A stretch of 64,000 bases of DNA from Urophycis tenuis (Eukaryota; Chordata; Actinopteri; Gadiformes; Phycidae), in NCBI GenBank assembly GCA_036785325.1, contig JAXIVH010000084.1, forward strand, positions 496,001 through 560,000. The letters are read 5' to 3'. Each line of letters opens with the position of its first letter. The stretch's first letter is position 1. Positions 1-9,931 of the stretch are shown in pieces. A model generated the notes under the pieces. The model ran no database searches, was not told the origin of the DNA, and saw only the letters and a list, made by a program, of their open reading frames with translations. The position numbers were made by a program, and so were the translations under genes.

Positions 1-141
1 TCAAAGGTTTTTTTTTTTTTAATACAGGGCCAATAACTAAATAACCAGCCAATAATGTAATAAGTTATTAAATTATTGGCAATGGTATTGGCTCAACAGC
101 TTTATTACGTTATTGGCTGTTATGACATGATCGGTTGCTAC
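1..141. mobile_element. Right arm of inverted-repeat (foldback-like) element, cut by window start
   Basis: AT-rich sequence built on the motif CCAATAATGTAATAAGTTATT and ending in TGATCGGTTGCTACA. It is the same as the right arm of the complete element at 18163-19001; the left arm and interior lie outside the window. Confidence 0.7.
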
Positions 142-330
142 AGGGGTTCTTATGGCTAGGGTTAGGATTTGTAACAGCTAGGGCTAGGGTTGGGGTTCCG
201 TATGGCTAACATTAGGATTCGGGGTTACTTATGGCTAGGGTTAGGGTTGGGGGTTATTGTGGTGAGGCTAAGGGTTTCTTACCGCTAGGGTTACGGTTGG
301 GGGTTCTTAGGGCTAGGGGTCCATACATAC
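142..330. repeat. Telomere-like minisatellite (TTAGGG-containing)
   Basis: Degenerate tandem repeat of about 25-30 bp with the core GGCTAGGGTTAGGGTTGGGG followed by GTTCTTAT. One or two TTAGGG-type words occur per period. It flanks the inverted-repeat element and lies in intron 2 of the minus-strand gene model. Confidence 0.8.
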
Positions 331-338
331 ATACTTAC

Positions 339-510
339 ATTTCAGGGAGTACACAGGGGATACTGCCCCATCAATATTTAGAACACATGCATTTGTCCCC
401 CCAAATAAAAACAAAATAACTTTTATTTTCAAAAACCACTGTAGCGCCTTTTCATCAGCATTAGCTCTATTTTTGTTTACTAAAACAGTTGTACAATTCC
501 CCACACAAAC
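339..510. repeat. Intronic ~170-190 bp repeat, copy A
   Basis: Shares with 1161-1335 and 1437-1625 the block TACACAGGGGATAC, then CCCCATCAATATTTAGAACA, CATTTGTCCCCC, AAATAAAAACA, a run of T and A, and an ACAATTCCCC tail. It resembles internal sequence of fish DNA-transposon remnants but has no clear ends. Confidence 0.6.
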
Positions 511-689
511 ACACAAAAGAGAAGAGGAGTAAATAATGTGATCACGTTCTACGGGAGAGTAAACATTTAAAAGGAATACAAAATGCCTGAGAGTCTTCCT
601 TGCATTATAGGCATATAATATTTTTGCCTGAATTTCTTTTCAATATTAGCACATTCTGCTCCTTATTTCGTCTAGTCTCGCTTACTCAC

Positions 690-1040
690 TTCCAGGTCCA
701 GCTCCTGCTTCAACGATGCTTGGATGTCCTCTAAATCACGAGCCACCAGATCAGCCACTCTGTCAGGCCGGACCTCCACTTCCACCATCTTGGTCAGCCT
801 GTGGAGCAGCCCCATCATGGATGCCCCCCATGCGAGCCTGAGGACGGCCTCAGGGGGAAGAGGTGGCAGCGGTCTGGGGTGGCGACGGCCAGCCGGGCTG
901 AGAAGGTGGTGGGGGACGGTGGTGTGAGGAGGAGGAGGAGGAGGAGGAGGAGGAGGAGGCGGTGTTGGTGAGGGGCTGGATTGAATCAGGTGGCTCGGAG
1001 GAGCATTCACCTGAGCAGACACAGGTCTGAGGTCCTCAAT
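690..1040 (-). CDS. Exon 2 of unrecognised three-exon gene, copy G1
   Basis: A 117-codon internal exon on the minus strand, phase 0 at both ends. Its acceptor is CTACAG before ATTGAGGACC at 1040, and its donor is GTGAGTAAG after position 690. The product begins IEDLRPVSAQ, continues through a Ser/Pro-rich stretch into 12 consecutive prolines, then a His/Arg/Pro-rich section, and ends in a likely amphipathic helix containing LLHRLTKMVEVEVRPDRV and finishing KQELDLE. The proline run is coded by a GGA/TCC-type triplet repeat, and its length differs by one codon between the three genomic copies. Exon 1 is at 2021-2086; exon 3 should lie left of the window. I do not recognise the family. The plus-strand frame over the same interval is a shadow. 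Confidence 0.6.
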
Positions 1041-1160
1041 CTGTAGTGGGAAAATTCAACTAAATTCAACACTCTAACTTCAAAACTAAAAAAAAAAAAC
1101 TTTTTGGGTACATACAGTACATACATACTGCATGCATACATACATACATACATACATTTT

Positions 1161-1335
1161 AGGGGGTACACAGGAGATACGGCCCCATCAATATTTAGAA
1201 CACATGCATTTGTCCCCCCAAATAAAAACATAAAAGAAGTAGGCAGCTTTTATTTAGAAAAAAAAAACACTATGACGTCGTTATAACCTACCTTTACAAA
1301 AACAATTATACAATGTCATACAAACAGTCATACAA
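1161..1335. repeat. Intronic ~170-190 bp repeat, copy B
   Basis: Second copy of the block described at 339-510, preceded by a short (CATA)n tract at 1132-1157. Counterpart in unit 2 at about 20018-20190 and in unit 3 at about 52121-52295. Confidence 0.6.
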
Positions 1336-1436
1336 TTCCCCAAAGAAGAGACACAAAAGAGGACAGAAGAGTAAATCCTGGGTTCTTATGGTTAGTGTTG
1401 GGGGTTCTTATGGCTATGGTTAGGGTTTGGGGTTCT

Positions 1437-1625
1437 TACATTTCAGGGGGTACACAGCGGATACGGCCCCATCAATATTTAGAACACATACATTTGTCCC
1501 CCTAAGTAAAAACAAAAGGAGCAACTTTTATTTTGAAAAAAACGCTATAACGTCATTATAACTTACCTTTTCCTACTGCACTAGGCCTATTTTTATTTAC
1601 AAAAACACTCACACAATTCCCCAAA
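1437..1625. repeat. Intronic ~170-190 bp repeat, copy C
   Basis: Third copy, preceded by a short stretch of the TTAGGG-like minisatellite (1380-1437). On the minus strand it contains AAAAG followed by GTAAGTTATAATG, a strong splice-donor-like string that copies A and B keep only in weakened form. Confidence 0.55.
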
Positions 1626-1839
1626 GACACACAAAGGAGGACAGAAGAGTAAATCATGTCTATATTTTAGGTTACAGGGATCACATTATGAGAAATGGTG
1701 ATCTACGGGAGAATAAACATTTGAAAGACATTTTGAATACCAAATGCCTGAGAGTCGATATTGAATTGTAAGTTGTATATTGTACGTATTCTATATGTAT
1801 TCTGTATTAAGGCTTTAGTGTGTTTATTTTGTATTTTTT

Positions 1840-1930
1840 AAACCACGTGCACATGTAAACCACGTGCTTCGTTATGACGTCCGAGGAGTGACGCGGGCAA
1901 GCTCGATTAGCGTCTCTGACCTGACGTCAT
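1840..1930. promoter_or_regulatory. E-box and CRE cluster in intron 1 of copy G1
   Basis: Two CACGTG palindromes (1844-1849 and 1861-1866), a half-changed CRE TGACGTCC (1875-1882) and a perfect CRE TGACGTCA (1922-1929) lie within 90 bp in an otherwise AT-rich intron. The cluster is identical in units 2 and 3. bZIP/CREB and bHLH-zip factors are the known binders of such sites; use here is inferred. Confidence 0.4.
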
Positions 1931-2020
1931 AATGAAGCCCGGCAGCAAATTTCTGAAAAGTACCGTTGCTAATAATATGATCTCAAAGCAATAACACGAA
2001 CAGTAAAATACAATACTCAC

Positions 2021-2086
2021 AGGATCCAGACAAATCTCGTTTTTGTTTTTCCACATTTTCGCAAAAGTAATCTTGTTACCTGTCAT
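2021..2086 (-). CDS. Exon 1 (coding part) of unrecognised gene, copy G1
   Basis: 22 codons from an ATG at 2086 to a CCT|GTGAGT donor, giving a basic N-terminus that reads MTGNKITFAKMW then KNKNEICLDP. Phase 0 matches exon 2 at 690-1040. The ATG lies about 60 bp downstream of a TATA box on the same strand. A stop-terminated short frame ATGATGATAACGTGA just upstream could be a tiny upstream ORF if transcription starts before 2123. Confidence 0.55.
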
Positions 2087-2117
2087 AAACAAATCACTTC
2101 ACACTTCTTCACGTTAT

Positions 2118-2232
2118 CATCATGACAAAATGACGGTCCCGGGTTTTATACTGACCTCTGGTGGCGTCCTTGGATACGAGCAACCAATCAGTGTTTAGTG
2201 TTTGGCGTCAATATAATCATTACTGATTGGCT
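2118..2232 (-). promoter_or_regulatory. TATA/CCAAT promoter of copy G1
   Basis: On the minus strand, CCAAT at 2226-2230, an inverted CCAAT (ATTGG) over 2184-2188, and TATAAAACCCGGG starting at 2150 are spaced as in a typical vertebrate core promoter. A start near 2118-2122 is expected, leaving a short leader before the ATG at 2086. All three motifs are present in units 2 and 3. Confidence 0.5.
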
Positions 2233-2444
2233 GATCGGCTGCCGGGGGATGTTAGCTTGAATATATGGTAATTATGCTACGATGTTACGATATGGTAAGA
2301 TCTATATATATGAGATCGTGTATATATTGATATATCTATATATAGAGACATAGTTTAGTAAATAATTGTATTACTTTATTTTTATTTCCACATACCCGCG
2401 ACACATGTTGAAAAGTTTCAAATAAATTGTCTCTCTCTCAGACG

Positions 2445-2448
<4 letters not shown>

Positions 2449-2525
<77 letters not shown>
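2449..2525. repeat. (CA)n microsatellite
   Basis: About 38 CA dinucleotides. The same locus has about 19 repeats in unit 2 (21302-21339) and about 8 in unit 3 (53409-53425). An AT-rich stem-like tract (CTATATATAT, TATATATTGATATATC) sits at 2300-2345. Confidence 0.95.
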
Positions 2526-2528
<3 letters not shown>

Positions 2529-4185
2529 TCAGGGGCTGGCAGTACTGCATCGGATCACATACAATGTGAAGCAACACATGATATATATATACACTAATGT
2601 CAACTACTAACGGCAGTGTGTAATACGTGTTGGAGTCTCCAATGCATTTGTTTTTTCAGCAGAAGCTTTTTTTCTGAAACCAACGCGGCTGACAAAGCAT
2701 ACAATTAATATTGGAGCAGCTTCTTGGAGGCTACAACTAAGTATGCCTCATACACAATCCAATTTCCAAAATATCCCCCCATACATTTTGAATAGTTTAC
2801 TTTTTAACATTTTGACGAGCCACCCGAACACGAACGTAGGCAGACTGATTTTCTGATGTAGGCCTATTGTTCACTCTTGAGGTGTTCGGATTGTTGTGAT
2901 GTGTTACAGCAGAGTTACTGGTACAGCTAGTAGTATGGACTTTAAACAATTATTATTACATCTTACAGCTGCCACTTATTTTGTTTTCAGTCATGTCATG
3001 CGGGGACCAAGCCGAGAAGGACACAAGCTAGCTACTTTGTTGAAATCAAATTATATTCCTCAAAAGAAAGAGGTAAGCTTTTTTAAGTCACATCACATAA
3101 CATTTGTCTTTCATACAGTTTGTTTAATGAGGAAGTTGTTGTGGAAATTTCCTCAGCTGCTGGTGAAGAATGAAATAGAGACTTCTGCCGGCCGACAAGG
3201 TTTTATTTTCTTTGCTAAGAAAAGGTCAATCAACACGCGAGCGGTGAAAGATGAAGAAAGCCCCCGAGCATGGGGATACCTAAACATCTATACCTGAGGA
3301 ACACCCCCTAGAGTATGCTTTACATCCATGTGTCTGCTGCAGGAGCCGGCCCCCCAGGGAGGGTTTTCACACCCTTTGCCCACTGCAGGTATCTTGCGCT
3401 GACCCCCCGAGGATGTGCTTTACACCTATAGGGTATCCTGCAGGACTTTGTATTTAGGTGCAAAGTTAAGTGTAAACATCACACAAAACAATTTGGTACC
3501 TTATGTTAGGAAGGGGAAAGGTTGGGCGTCTCAAATGGTTAAGACAAATAAATTGAAATTGCCATTACAAAGTGAATCAATAAACTCAACTCAACTTGCT
3601 CTTTATTGTTGTTGCACAAGAAACACATAGTGATTTTTGGCAGCAAAATGTCGTTGCTATGGCTTCCGGCAGACACAGGGTATCCTGCAGGACTTATCTT
3701 ACCTTATCTTAGGAAGGGGAAAGGTTGGGCATCTCAAATGGTTAAGACAAATAAATTGAAATTGCCATTACAAAGTGAATCAATAAACTCAACTCAACTT
3801 GCTCTTTATTGTTGTTGCACAAGAAACACATAGTGATTTTTGGCAGCGAAATGTCGTTGCTATGGCTTCCGGCAGACACAGAGATAAGCAGATGTATAAA
3901 TAGATCTATAAAAATACAGAAATAAAAATATAAAACTATGATCAATGTAATATATTAATAAAGTGCAAAGGAACTGGATACTAATGAAAGATAATACTAA
4001 AAAAGTGTCAGTGTAGGCATGAAAAAAAGTATTGTGAACATTTTAGCAGCATGGTGGAGATTATTACACACATCGGTAAGGAAGTATTGCACTGAAATTA
4101 TTGCACTGAAAGTATTGCACTGAAATGGGTGGGGGGGTTATTTTGCATTGAGCAGTCTGATGGCTAGGGGGAAGAAACTTTTGCT
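2526..4185. other. Low-information interval with one exon-like pair
   Basis: No recognised gene. On the plus strand, TTGTTTTCAG|TC at 2990/2991 and AAAGAG|GTAAGC at 3072/3073 bracket an 82 bp open stretch. A second acceptor TTCATACAG at 3118 opens a short acidic frame (LFNEEVVVEISSAAGEE, then stop). This is conserved in all units but I do not recognise it. From 3540 to 4185 the sequence is a dispersed-repeat-like stretch with an (ACTCA)n tract and repeated ATTGCACTGAAA words. A 203 bp direct duplication (3430-3632 against 3633-3835) is unique to unit 1. Confidence 0.4.
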
Positions 4186-4420
4186 GAATCTGGCTGTTCT
4201 TCAGCATTCGCTGCAGAACAGCCAGAATCCCACATCATAACAGAGGAAAGTAAATTTACAAGATTTGACAAGACTTTCAATCCACAGCAACATTTTATAG
4301 AGCTTGCAGATGGCAACAAGGAGAACAACATGGCTCTCAAGCGAGGAGATGCAGACGTGATGCTACAGGACCAAAAGGGGAGAAACGTCATGGTAACACT
4401 GAAGAGGGCCTTGCAGCTGC

Positions 4421-4485
4421 GGCCTACTGGTTAGGGCTTCGATTTGTAACCGGAGGGTGGCCGCTTCTTCTTCTTCTTCTTCTAT
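4421..4485 (+). mobile_element. SINE stub with internal deletion
   Basis: GCCTACTGGTTAGGGCTTCG and GTAACCGGAGGGTGGCCG match the head of the complete SINE at 55078-55382; the rest is deleted down to its (CTT)n tail. The same deletion is in unit 2. Confidence 0.75.
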
Positions 4486-6449
4486 CCTCAGAGCATCCTC
4501 TCCGTAGAGGCAGTAACAACTGATGGGGCCAAAGTGGTTTTCCAAAAAGGGAAGAGTGAACTGACAACCAAAGATGGGACTGTCTTCCGCATTGAGAAAC
4601 TGGAAAGACTGTACTACATTGAAACGGTAAATAACAATGAAAAATGGGTTGATTACTCAGCCAATGACATAATGTTGAAGGACAAAGTGAATTTAACATG
4701 TGATGCCAAAACATGCCATGAAATACTGGGACATTGTAACATTGATGATGTGATGAAACTATCTGATGTTGTATTAGGCATGAAAGTCACGGAGGAAACT
4801 AAGATTGACTGTAATGTTTGCACTGAGGGAAAATTGACCAACAGTAGAAGTAGGAAAGCTGATGCAAAAGCTTGTGTGCCACTTGAGTTAGTACATACGG
4901 ACTTAGCAGGTCCAATAGAGCCACCTGGTAAAGATGGGCATAAATATGCCATCTCATTCACAGATGATTTTTCAGGGGCCGTGGCTGTTTAGTTCCTTAA
5001 AAATAAGAGTGATGCAACATTGGCCACAAATAAGTTCCTGGCAGACAGTGCACCTTATGGTAGTGTCAAATGTATCAGATCAGATAATGGTACAGAGTGA
5101 GGCTTTTCGGGCCCTTTTAAGAGAAAAAGGTATAAGACACGAGACATCATCCCCTTACTCTCCACATCAGAACAGAACAGCTGAAAGACAGTGGAGGACC
5201 TTGTTTGAAATGGGGAGATGCATGTTAATAGAAAAAGGGGTTACCAAAAGCATTGTGGCCTTATGCTATTCAAAGTGCAGCCCATATCCGTAACAGATGT
5301 TACAATTAGATAACTAAAAACACCCCATACTTTATACTAACAGGAAGAAAGCAAGACCTATCAAAAATGTGGGTTTTTTGGATCAGATTGTTATGCATGA
5401 TCAGAATAAACTGTAAAAAGGGAATGTTTGTGGGGTACAGTAAGAACAGTCCAGCCTACAACCCTCAAACAAGAAAGGTGTCCAAACACAGACTGAAAGA
5501 ACCGTGTTGATCAACAAACCCAGACTGGTGAATATGAACCAGAGATCAACAGCTTCAGAGACCGAAGGTCAGAAATTGAAAAGAGTGGCTCTGAATTGCT
5601 ACAGAAAGAAGATAGCAAAGAGAAATCTCAATATAAATCAAATCTTAAATAAGAATGAAAATATAATGAAACTACAGATGAGGAAGTTGTTCTGGGTGAA
5701 AACAAAAACAGCTTGGTTCAGAGCCTAGTTATGACCAAAACCCTCGCTACCCAAGAAGAGAAAGAAAAGCTCCAAAATACCAAGAGGATGACATACCAGA
5801 CATTAAAGATAAAGATGTAACCCATGCTAGTGTTGATTATTGTTTCAGGGCAGTGTACGGAGTCCCCCAAACTTATAGAGAAGCCCAGACCGGAGGCACC
5901 AGCAGGGCAACAAGCCATGAAGGAAGAAATGGACTCACTTAAAGAAAATGAAACCTTTGAACTGACTACATTACCTGAGGGTAGGAATACAGTGGGGGGG
6001 GGGGGGGGGGGGGGGGGGATGGGTCTATGCCTTAAAGAAAAACACAGAAAAGGGAAATGTTTTCAAAGCTAGGTATGTTGCTAAAGGCTACAACCAGGCA
6101 GAGGGAATAGACTATAATTAAACATTTGCCCCAACAGCAAACATTTGTTCAGTGCGAGCCCTTATGCAAATTGCTGTTCAGAATGATCTCATTGTACATC
6201 AAATGGATGTGAAAACAGCATACTTACATGCTCCAATAGAGGAAGAGATTTACAGAACAACCTGAGGGTTTTGAAAACACATCAGAAACCGGAGAAAAAC
6301 TTGTATGTAAGTTAAAGAAATCCCTTTATGGTCTGAAACAATCTGGAAGGAATTGGTACAAACTTCTGAATGACCACCTAGAACAAGACAACTTTGAGAG
6401 GAACCTATCTGACCACTGTGTGTACAAGAAACAGATAGGAAGTGAGACA

Positions 6450-6833
6450 AGTATGTTTACATGCAGCAAGAAATTCGAATTTCTGATCGGATCAGATAAT
6501 GACATGCGTAAAACCGGATCACTTGTCCGAGTATACCTGCCGTTCAGAGAATCGGATTAACAGCCCGAGCATGGGCTGACTCTGGACGCTATGTGGCGCT
6601 GCGCATGTGCAGAATGGCACTGCGCGTGCGCAGAATGCAAAATCCGATTCAGATCCGATTGCTGAGTATACATGCCGTTAAAAGTCCGACTATGAACGAA
6701 TTATCCAGGTGTTGTTATCCGATTTTGAGATGTCTGAAATAGGTCGGATTAAGGTGTTTACATGCACTTCAAAAGTCCGAACGATGTCTTATACGATTAG
6801 AAATTCGAATTTCTTGCTGCATGTAAACGTACT
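6450..6833. mobile_element. Inverted-repeat MITE inserted in copia relic (unit 1 only)
   Basis: 384 bp element whose ends are inverted copies for about 35 bp: GTATGTTTACATGCAGCAAG at the left and its near-complement CTTGCTGCATGTAAACGTAC at the right, both continuing as AAATTCGAATTTC. The interior repeats CCGATT/AATCGGA words and has no ORF. Units 2 and 3 are uninterrupted here (about 24820 and 57160). The superfamily is uncertain because no clear target duplication is visible. Confidence 0.8.
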
Positions 6834-7105
6834 GAGTGATCATATGGGTAGATGATTTAATCATTACAGCCAGCAATAGTGTCCTACTCAACAGCTTCAA
6901 AAACACTATGAGATCACAATTCAACATGAAGGATCTGGGAAAATTTTCATATTTCTTGGGCATACCGTTTGATCAAAAGAGACAAAATTACGATGAACCA
7001 AAAACAATACATACTAAAAATGCTTGAAAGAAATCGTAACAGAATGGTTCAGCCTCCACAAGCATTGCTCCTGTTGGATGTTTTCTCACATGGACCAGGT
7101 GAGGC

Positions 7106-7475
7106 TGTCATGATCTGTGTCTGTGTTCTTTTCATTGGTTTGCTTTGTGTTTCCCCTTGTCTTGGTCTGTGTCTGTCTGGTTTTCATTGGTTTGCTCTGT
7201 GTTTCCCCTGTGTCCTGTTTCCCTTGGTGATTGCCCCATCGTGTTCACCTGTGTCTTGTTCCCTCACCTGTCTTGGGTTTGTAATTAGTCTGTGTATTTA
7301 AGTCCTGTCTTCTGTTCAGTCTTTGTCCGAGTCTCGTCGTGTTTGTCGTCGTTCATGTGAGTTGTCATCTGTCTGTTCCTGTATCTTTGCCTTAGTTTTG
7401 AATTAAAAGAGCAAAAGTACTCCTGCCTGCCTCGCCTCTCTGCACTTGGGTCCAACCCCTCCACAACTTGTGACA
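7106..7475 (+). mobile_element. Ty3/gypsy-type LTR (unit 1)
   Basis: 370 bp starting TGTCATGATCTGTG and ending CTTGTGACA, so it has the TG...CA ends of an LTR, with an AATTAAAAGAG stretch near 7400. It is followed at once by GAAGACTCGG and a frame beginning MDPAERDPYW, as in fish gypsy gag leaders. An inverted copy lies at 8084-8429. Confidence 0.6.
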
Positions 7476-7492
7476 GAAGACTCGGACCAAGA

Positions 7493-7860
7493 ATGGACCC
7501 AGCAGAGAGGGATCCATACTGGGGCACCCGTTTGGCACGGGGGGGACCTCGGTCAGCCAGACGGGCCACCAAGCCTCAGAACGGGCCAGCTGAGGCCAAC
7601 CCGTTCTGTGGAACCCGTCTGGCATTCGGAGGACCGCGGTCTGCGAGACGGGCCACCAAGCCTCAGAACGGGCCAGCTGAGGCCAACCCGTTCTGTGGAA
7701 CCCGTCTGTCATTCGGAGGACCGTGGTCTGCCAGACGGGCCACCAAGCCTCAGAACGGGCCAGCTGAGGCCAACCCGTTCTGTGGAACCCGTCTGGCATT
7801 CGGAGGACCGCGGTCTGCGAGACGGGCCACCAAGCCTGCGGCTCCGCTGTCCAGCCAGGC
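7493..7860 (+). pseudogene. Gag-like start with 87 bp tandem repeats
   Basis: Open frame from the ATG at 7493 (MDPAERDPYWGTRLA). It contains an 87 bp, 29-codon unit repeated at 7560, 7647, 7734 and 7821, with peptide core ARRATKPQNGPAEANPFCG. Both strands are open across it. It is probably an expanded gag piece of the gypsy element; downstream gag/pol domains are missing. The frame runs on to 8311, inside the inverted LTR, where it has no meaning. Confidence 0.5.
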
Positions 7861-7945
7861 CGCTGTGACTGACACTGGAGGGGAGATGATCACGCTGTTT
7901 GAGTGGTTCAGACGGCGGGTTGTCTTCCCTCACTACCAGGATGAG

Positions 7946-8075
7946 CCGCAGCGGCCTCCTGTTCCCGCTGGGCCGCAGCGCCCTCCTGTTCCCGCTGGGC
8001 CGCAGCGCCCTCCTGTCCCCGCTGGGTCGCAGCGTCCTCCTGTCTCCGCCGCTGGGCCGCAGCGGTCTCCAGTTG
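7946..8075 (+). repeat. Short proline-rich coding-type minisatellite
   Basis: Units of 27-30 bp of the type GCTGGGCCGCAGCGCCCTCC encode AGPQRPPV in the plus frame. It is longer in unit 2 (26565-26925) and present inverted in unit 3 (58650-58790). Confidence 0.75.
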
Positions 8076-8083
8076 GGGAGGTC

Positions 8084-8429
8084 TGTCAAGGAGTTGTGGA
8101 GGGGTTGGACCCAAGTGCAGAGAGGCGAGGCAGGCAGGAATACTTTTGCTCTTTTAATGCAAAACTAAAGCAAAGATACAGGAACAGACAGATGACAACT
8201 CACATGAACGGCGACGACACCAAACAACGACAAGACTCGGACAGAAGACATGACTTAAATACACAGACTAATTACCAACCCAAGACAGGTGAGGGAACAC
8301 GACACAGGTGAACACAATGGGGCAATCAACCAGGAGGGAATCAGGACAAAGGGGAAACACAGAGCAAACCATGACAAGGGGAAACAGAGCAAACCAATGA
8401 AAACAATAGAACAGACACAGATCATGACA
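8084..8429 (-). mobile_element. Inverted gypsy-type LTR (unit 1)
   Basis: Reverse complement of the LTR at 7106-7475: minus-strand start TGTCATGATCTGTG at 8429, end CCACAACTCCTTGACA at 8084. With the plus-orientation LTR it forms ~350 bp inverted arms around the 87 bp and proline repeats. Here the target of the unit 2 hAT insertion is still empty (TGCTCTTTTAATGC near 8150). Confidence 0.65.
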
Positions 8430-9620
8430 CGTGTAGAACATTGTAAATCAACATTGTAAATAAAAATCATTGTGTATAGTTTTTAAATGTTTCCCTTTTT
8501 TATATGCCTGAACATTTTATATGCCTGAAAGTTGCCTTATAGAGTAAATACTTCTGGAGCCAAAAAACTGCAGAGCCACCTTTTGTCTCATATCTAATAC
8601 AATTGTCTAGCACCTGTGGATTACCTTTGGATGTGCGCACCACCCCTCTCTCTAAGATCCCTTTTTTTATATAACAGATGTTTGCACCACCTCTCTTTCA
8701 GTCGTTCAATAATACACACTTTTTGGTTAGAAAAAGATTTATTTTGGATATTGAAAAAAATGCAAATGACTGTGCTTCATTGTTTGTTGTTTTGCGTTAC
8801 GGCTACTGTGTAGCATCTTCTTGATGGTTCGCTGGATTAAGGTTTCTTTGTGACACTTGTATCCGCACAAGTTTAGATGTGGGTGGTGGCTGTACCGGGG
8901 CAAGCAGGCAGAGCCGTCTTGGGTCATCAGGCCTCATAATGATCTTGCGAGGAAGATCATTAAGTTCCACTCCAAGATGAGAGGATGGCCGTCATTTGTT
9001 TTAGTTTTGTTGTTTTTGTTGTTTGTTGTTGTTGCTTTTTTGTTGTTGTTGTTGTTGTTGTTGTTGTTTTTGGGGGGGTCCATAACTGCATTCTGTCAGG
9101 GGGCCCAGAATTCCTAGGGACGTCCCTTATCGTCATGTTCCTCAGATCTCACTCCAAATCGAGTTTTCTGAAATCTTACTCACTAACTGCATACATTCAC
9201 TGAACAAAGATTGTGAAAATAAAGGCACATTTCTCACCAGAAATGTCATCAAAATGCAATTTAATGCAGAACGATATCAACCAATACATGGAACATCATC
9301 CATTTCGTTTTGGCAGACAGAAACTTTTTGAGGTTTCTTAATGAGGAGATGAGGACATGAGGAGTGCTGAGGATGGAGGCTGGAGTCTGTATTTGGTTTT
9401 CTTCGACTTAAGACTTTGTTTGTTCATTCTGGAATCCCAAGCCAGCAAACACGGAGCTGGAGGATTATAAAGGTTTGTTCATCGAGGTCAAATCACCTCC
9501 TTTTCAATCTGGGCCATAGGCCTACTTGTCAAAAATCTGACCACCACTATTATAAACATCTGAACATTGAAAGATTTCTTAGAGGCATAAAAAATACGTT
9601 ATTCTTAAATGACGACGTTT
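8430..9620. other. No gene seen; contains (GTT)n tract
   Basis: AT-rich sequence with a (GTT)n run at 9000-9072 followed by a short G run, and short open frames that I reject as chance. The stretch GGTGGCTGTACCGGGG at 8885-8900 is the empty site of the unit 2 insertion at 30986. Confidence 0.6.
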
Positions 9621-9720
9621 TTAAAGGTCCGGTGTGTAAACTCAAGGTGGCCTCCTAGCGGTGAGGTTGCAGATTGCAACCAACTGAACCCCCCTCCCAC
9701 TCACTCCTACTGTATAATTG
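9621..9720. mobile_element. Possible teleost MITE fragment
   Basis: TAAAGGTCCGGTGTGTAAAC followed by GTGGCCTCCTAGCGGTGAGG and TTGCAGATTGCAACCAACTG resembles a short interspersed DNA element I know as abundant in percomorph genomes. The far end was not located. Present at about 32895 and 59011 in the other units. Confidence 0.35.
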
Positions 9721-9931
9721 ACTAAAACAAGTTTACAAAATAAGCGCACAGTAATACGAGATCTCAGATGGGAGTTTGCTCTGCGCCTCTCGTCGTTTCT
9801 TTACAGTTTACATGGAGAATGATTTACAAGGTAGGAAAGAAAAAAACCCTTTCAATCCAGAGCCTGACCTGGGGGTTAGAAACAATAGATACTTTATTGA
9901 ACCCTGTGGGAAAATTCAAGGTCCCAGTAGC

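Larger units (their letters stand above)
4215..7085 (+). pseudogene. Ty1/copia-like retrotransposon pol relic, unit 1
   Basis: Plus-strand fragments in polyprotein order. A protease-to-pre-integrase linker (RFDKTFNPQQHF, ELADG) is interrupted at 4421-4485 by a SINE stub. A pre-integrase zinc region follows with HEILGHCN and CNVC (4690-4830), then integrase start HTDLAGP and TDDFSG (4890-4980), the SDNGTE region (5080-5099) and PHQNRTAERQ (5160). Reverse transcriptase follows with AKGYNQ, QMDVKTAYLHAP, SLYGLKQSGRNWY (6310-6355) and the active-site block WVDDLIITAS at 6846. The frame is broken by a stop at 4990, several frameshifts, a 26 bp G run at 5994-6019 and a MITE at 6450-6833. No RNase H or LTRs were found. 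Confidence 0.85.

Noticed and set aside
724..927. Plus-strand ORF starting MSSKSRATRSATL
   Set aside because: Shadow of the minus-strand exon 2, which has proper splice sites and phase.
2371..2577. Small ORFs of Val-Cys or Thr-His repeats over CA/GT tracts
   Set aside because: Translations of dinucleotide repeats with no conservation of length between units.
2896..3297. 133-codon plus-strand ORF as a gene
   Set aside because: Splice-like GT-AG borders interrupt it, unit 2 has a frame change, and no family is recognisable; kept only as an exon-like note.
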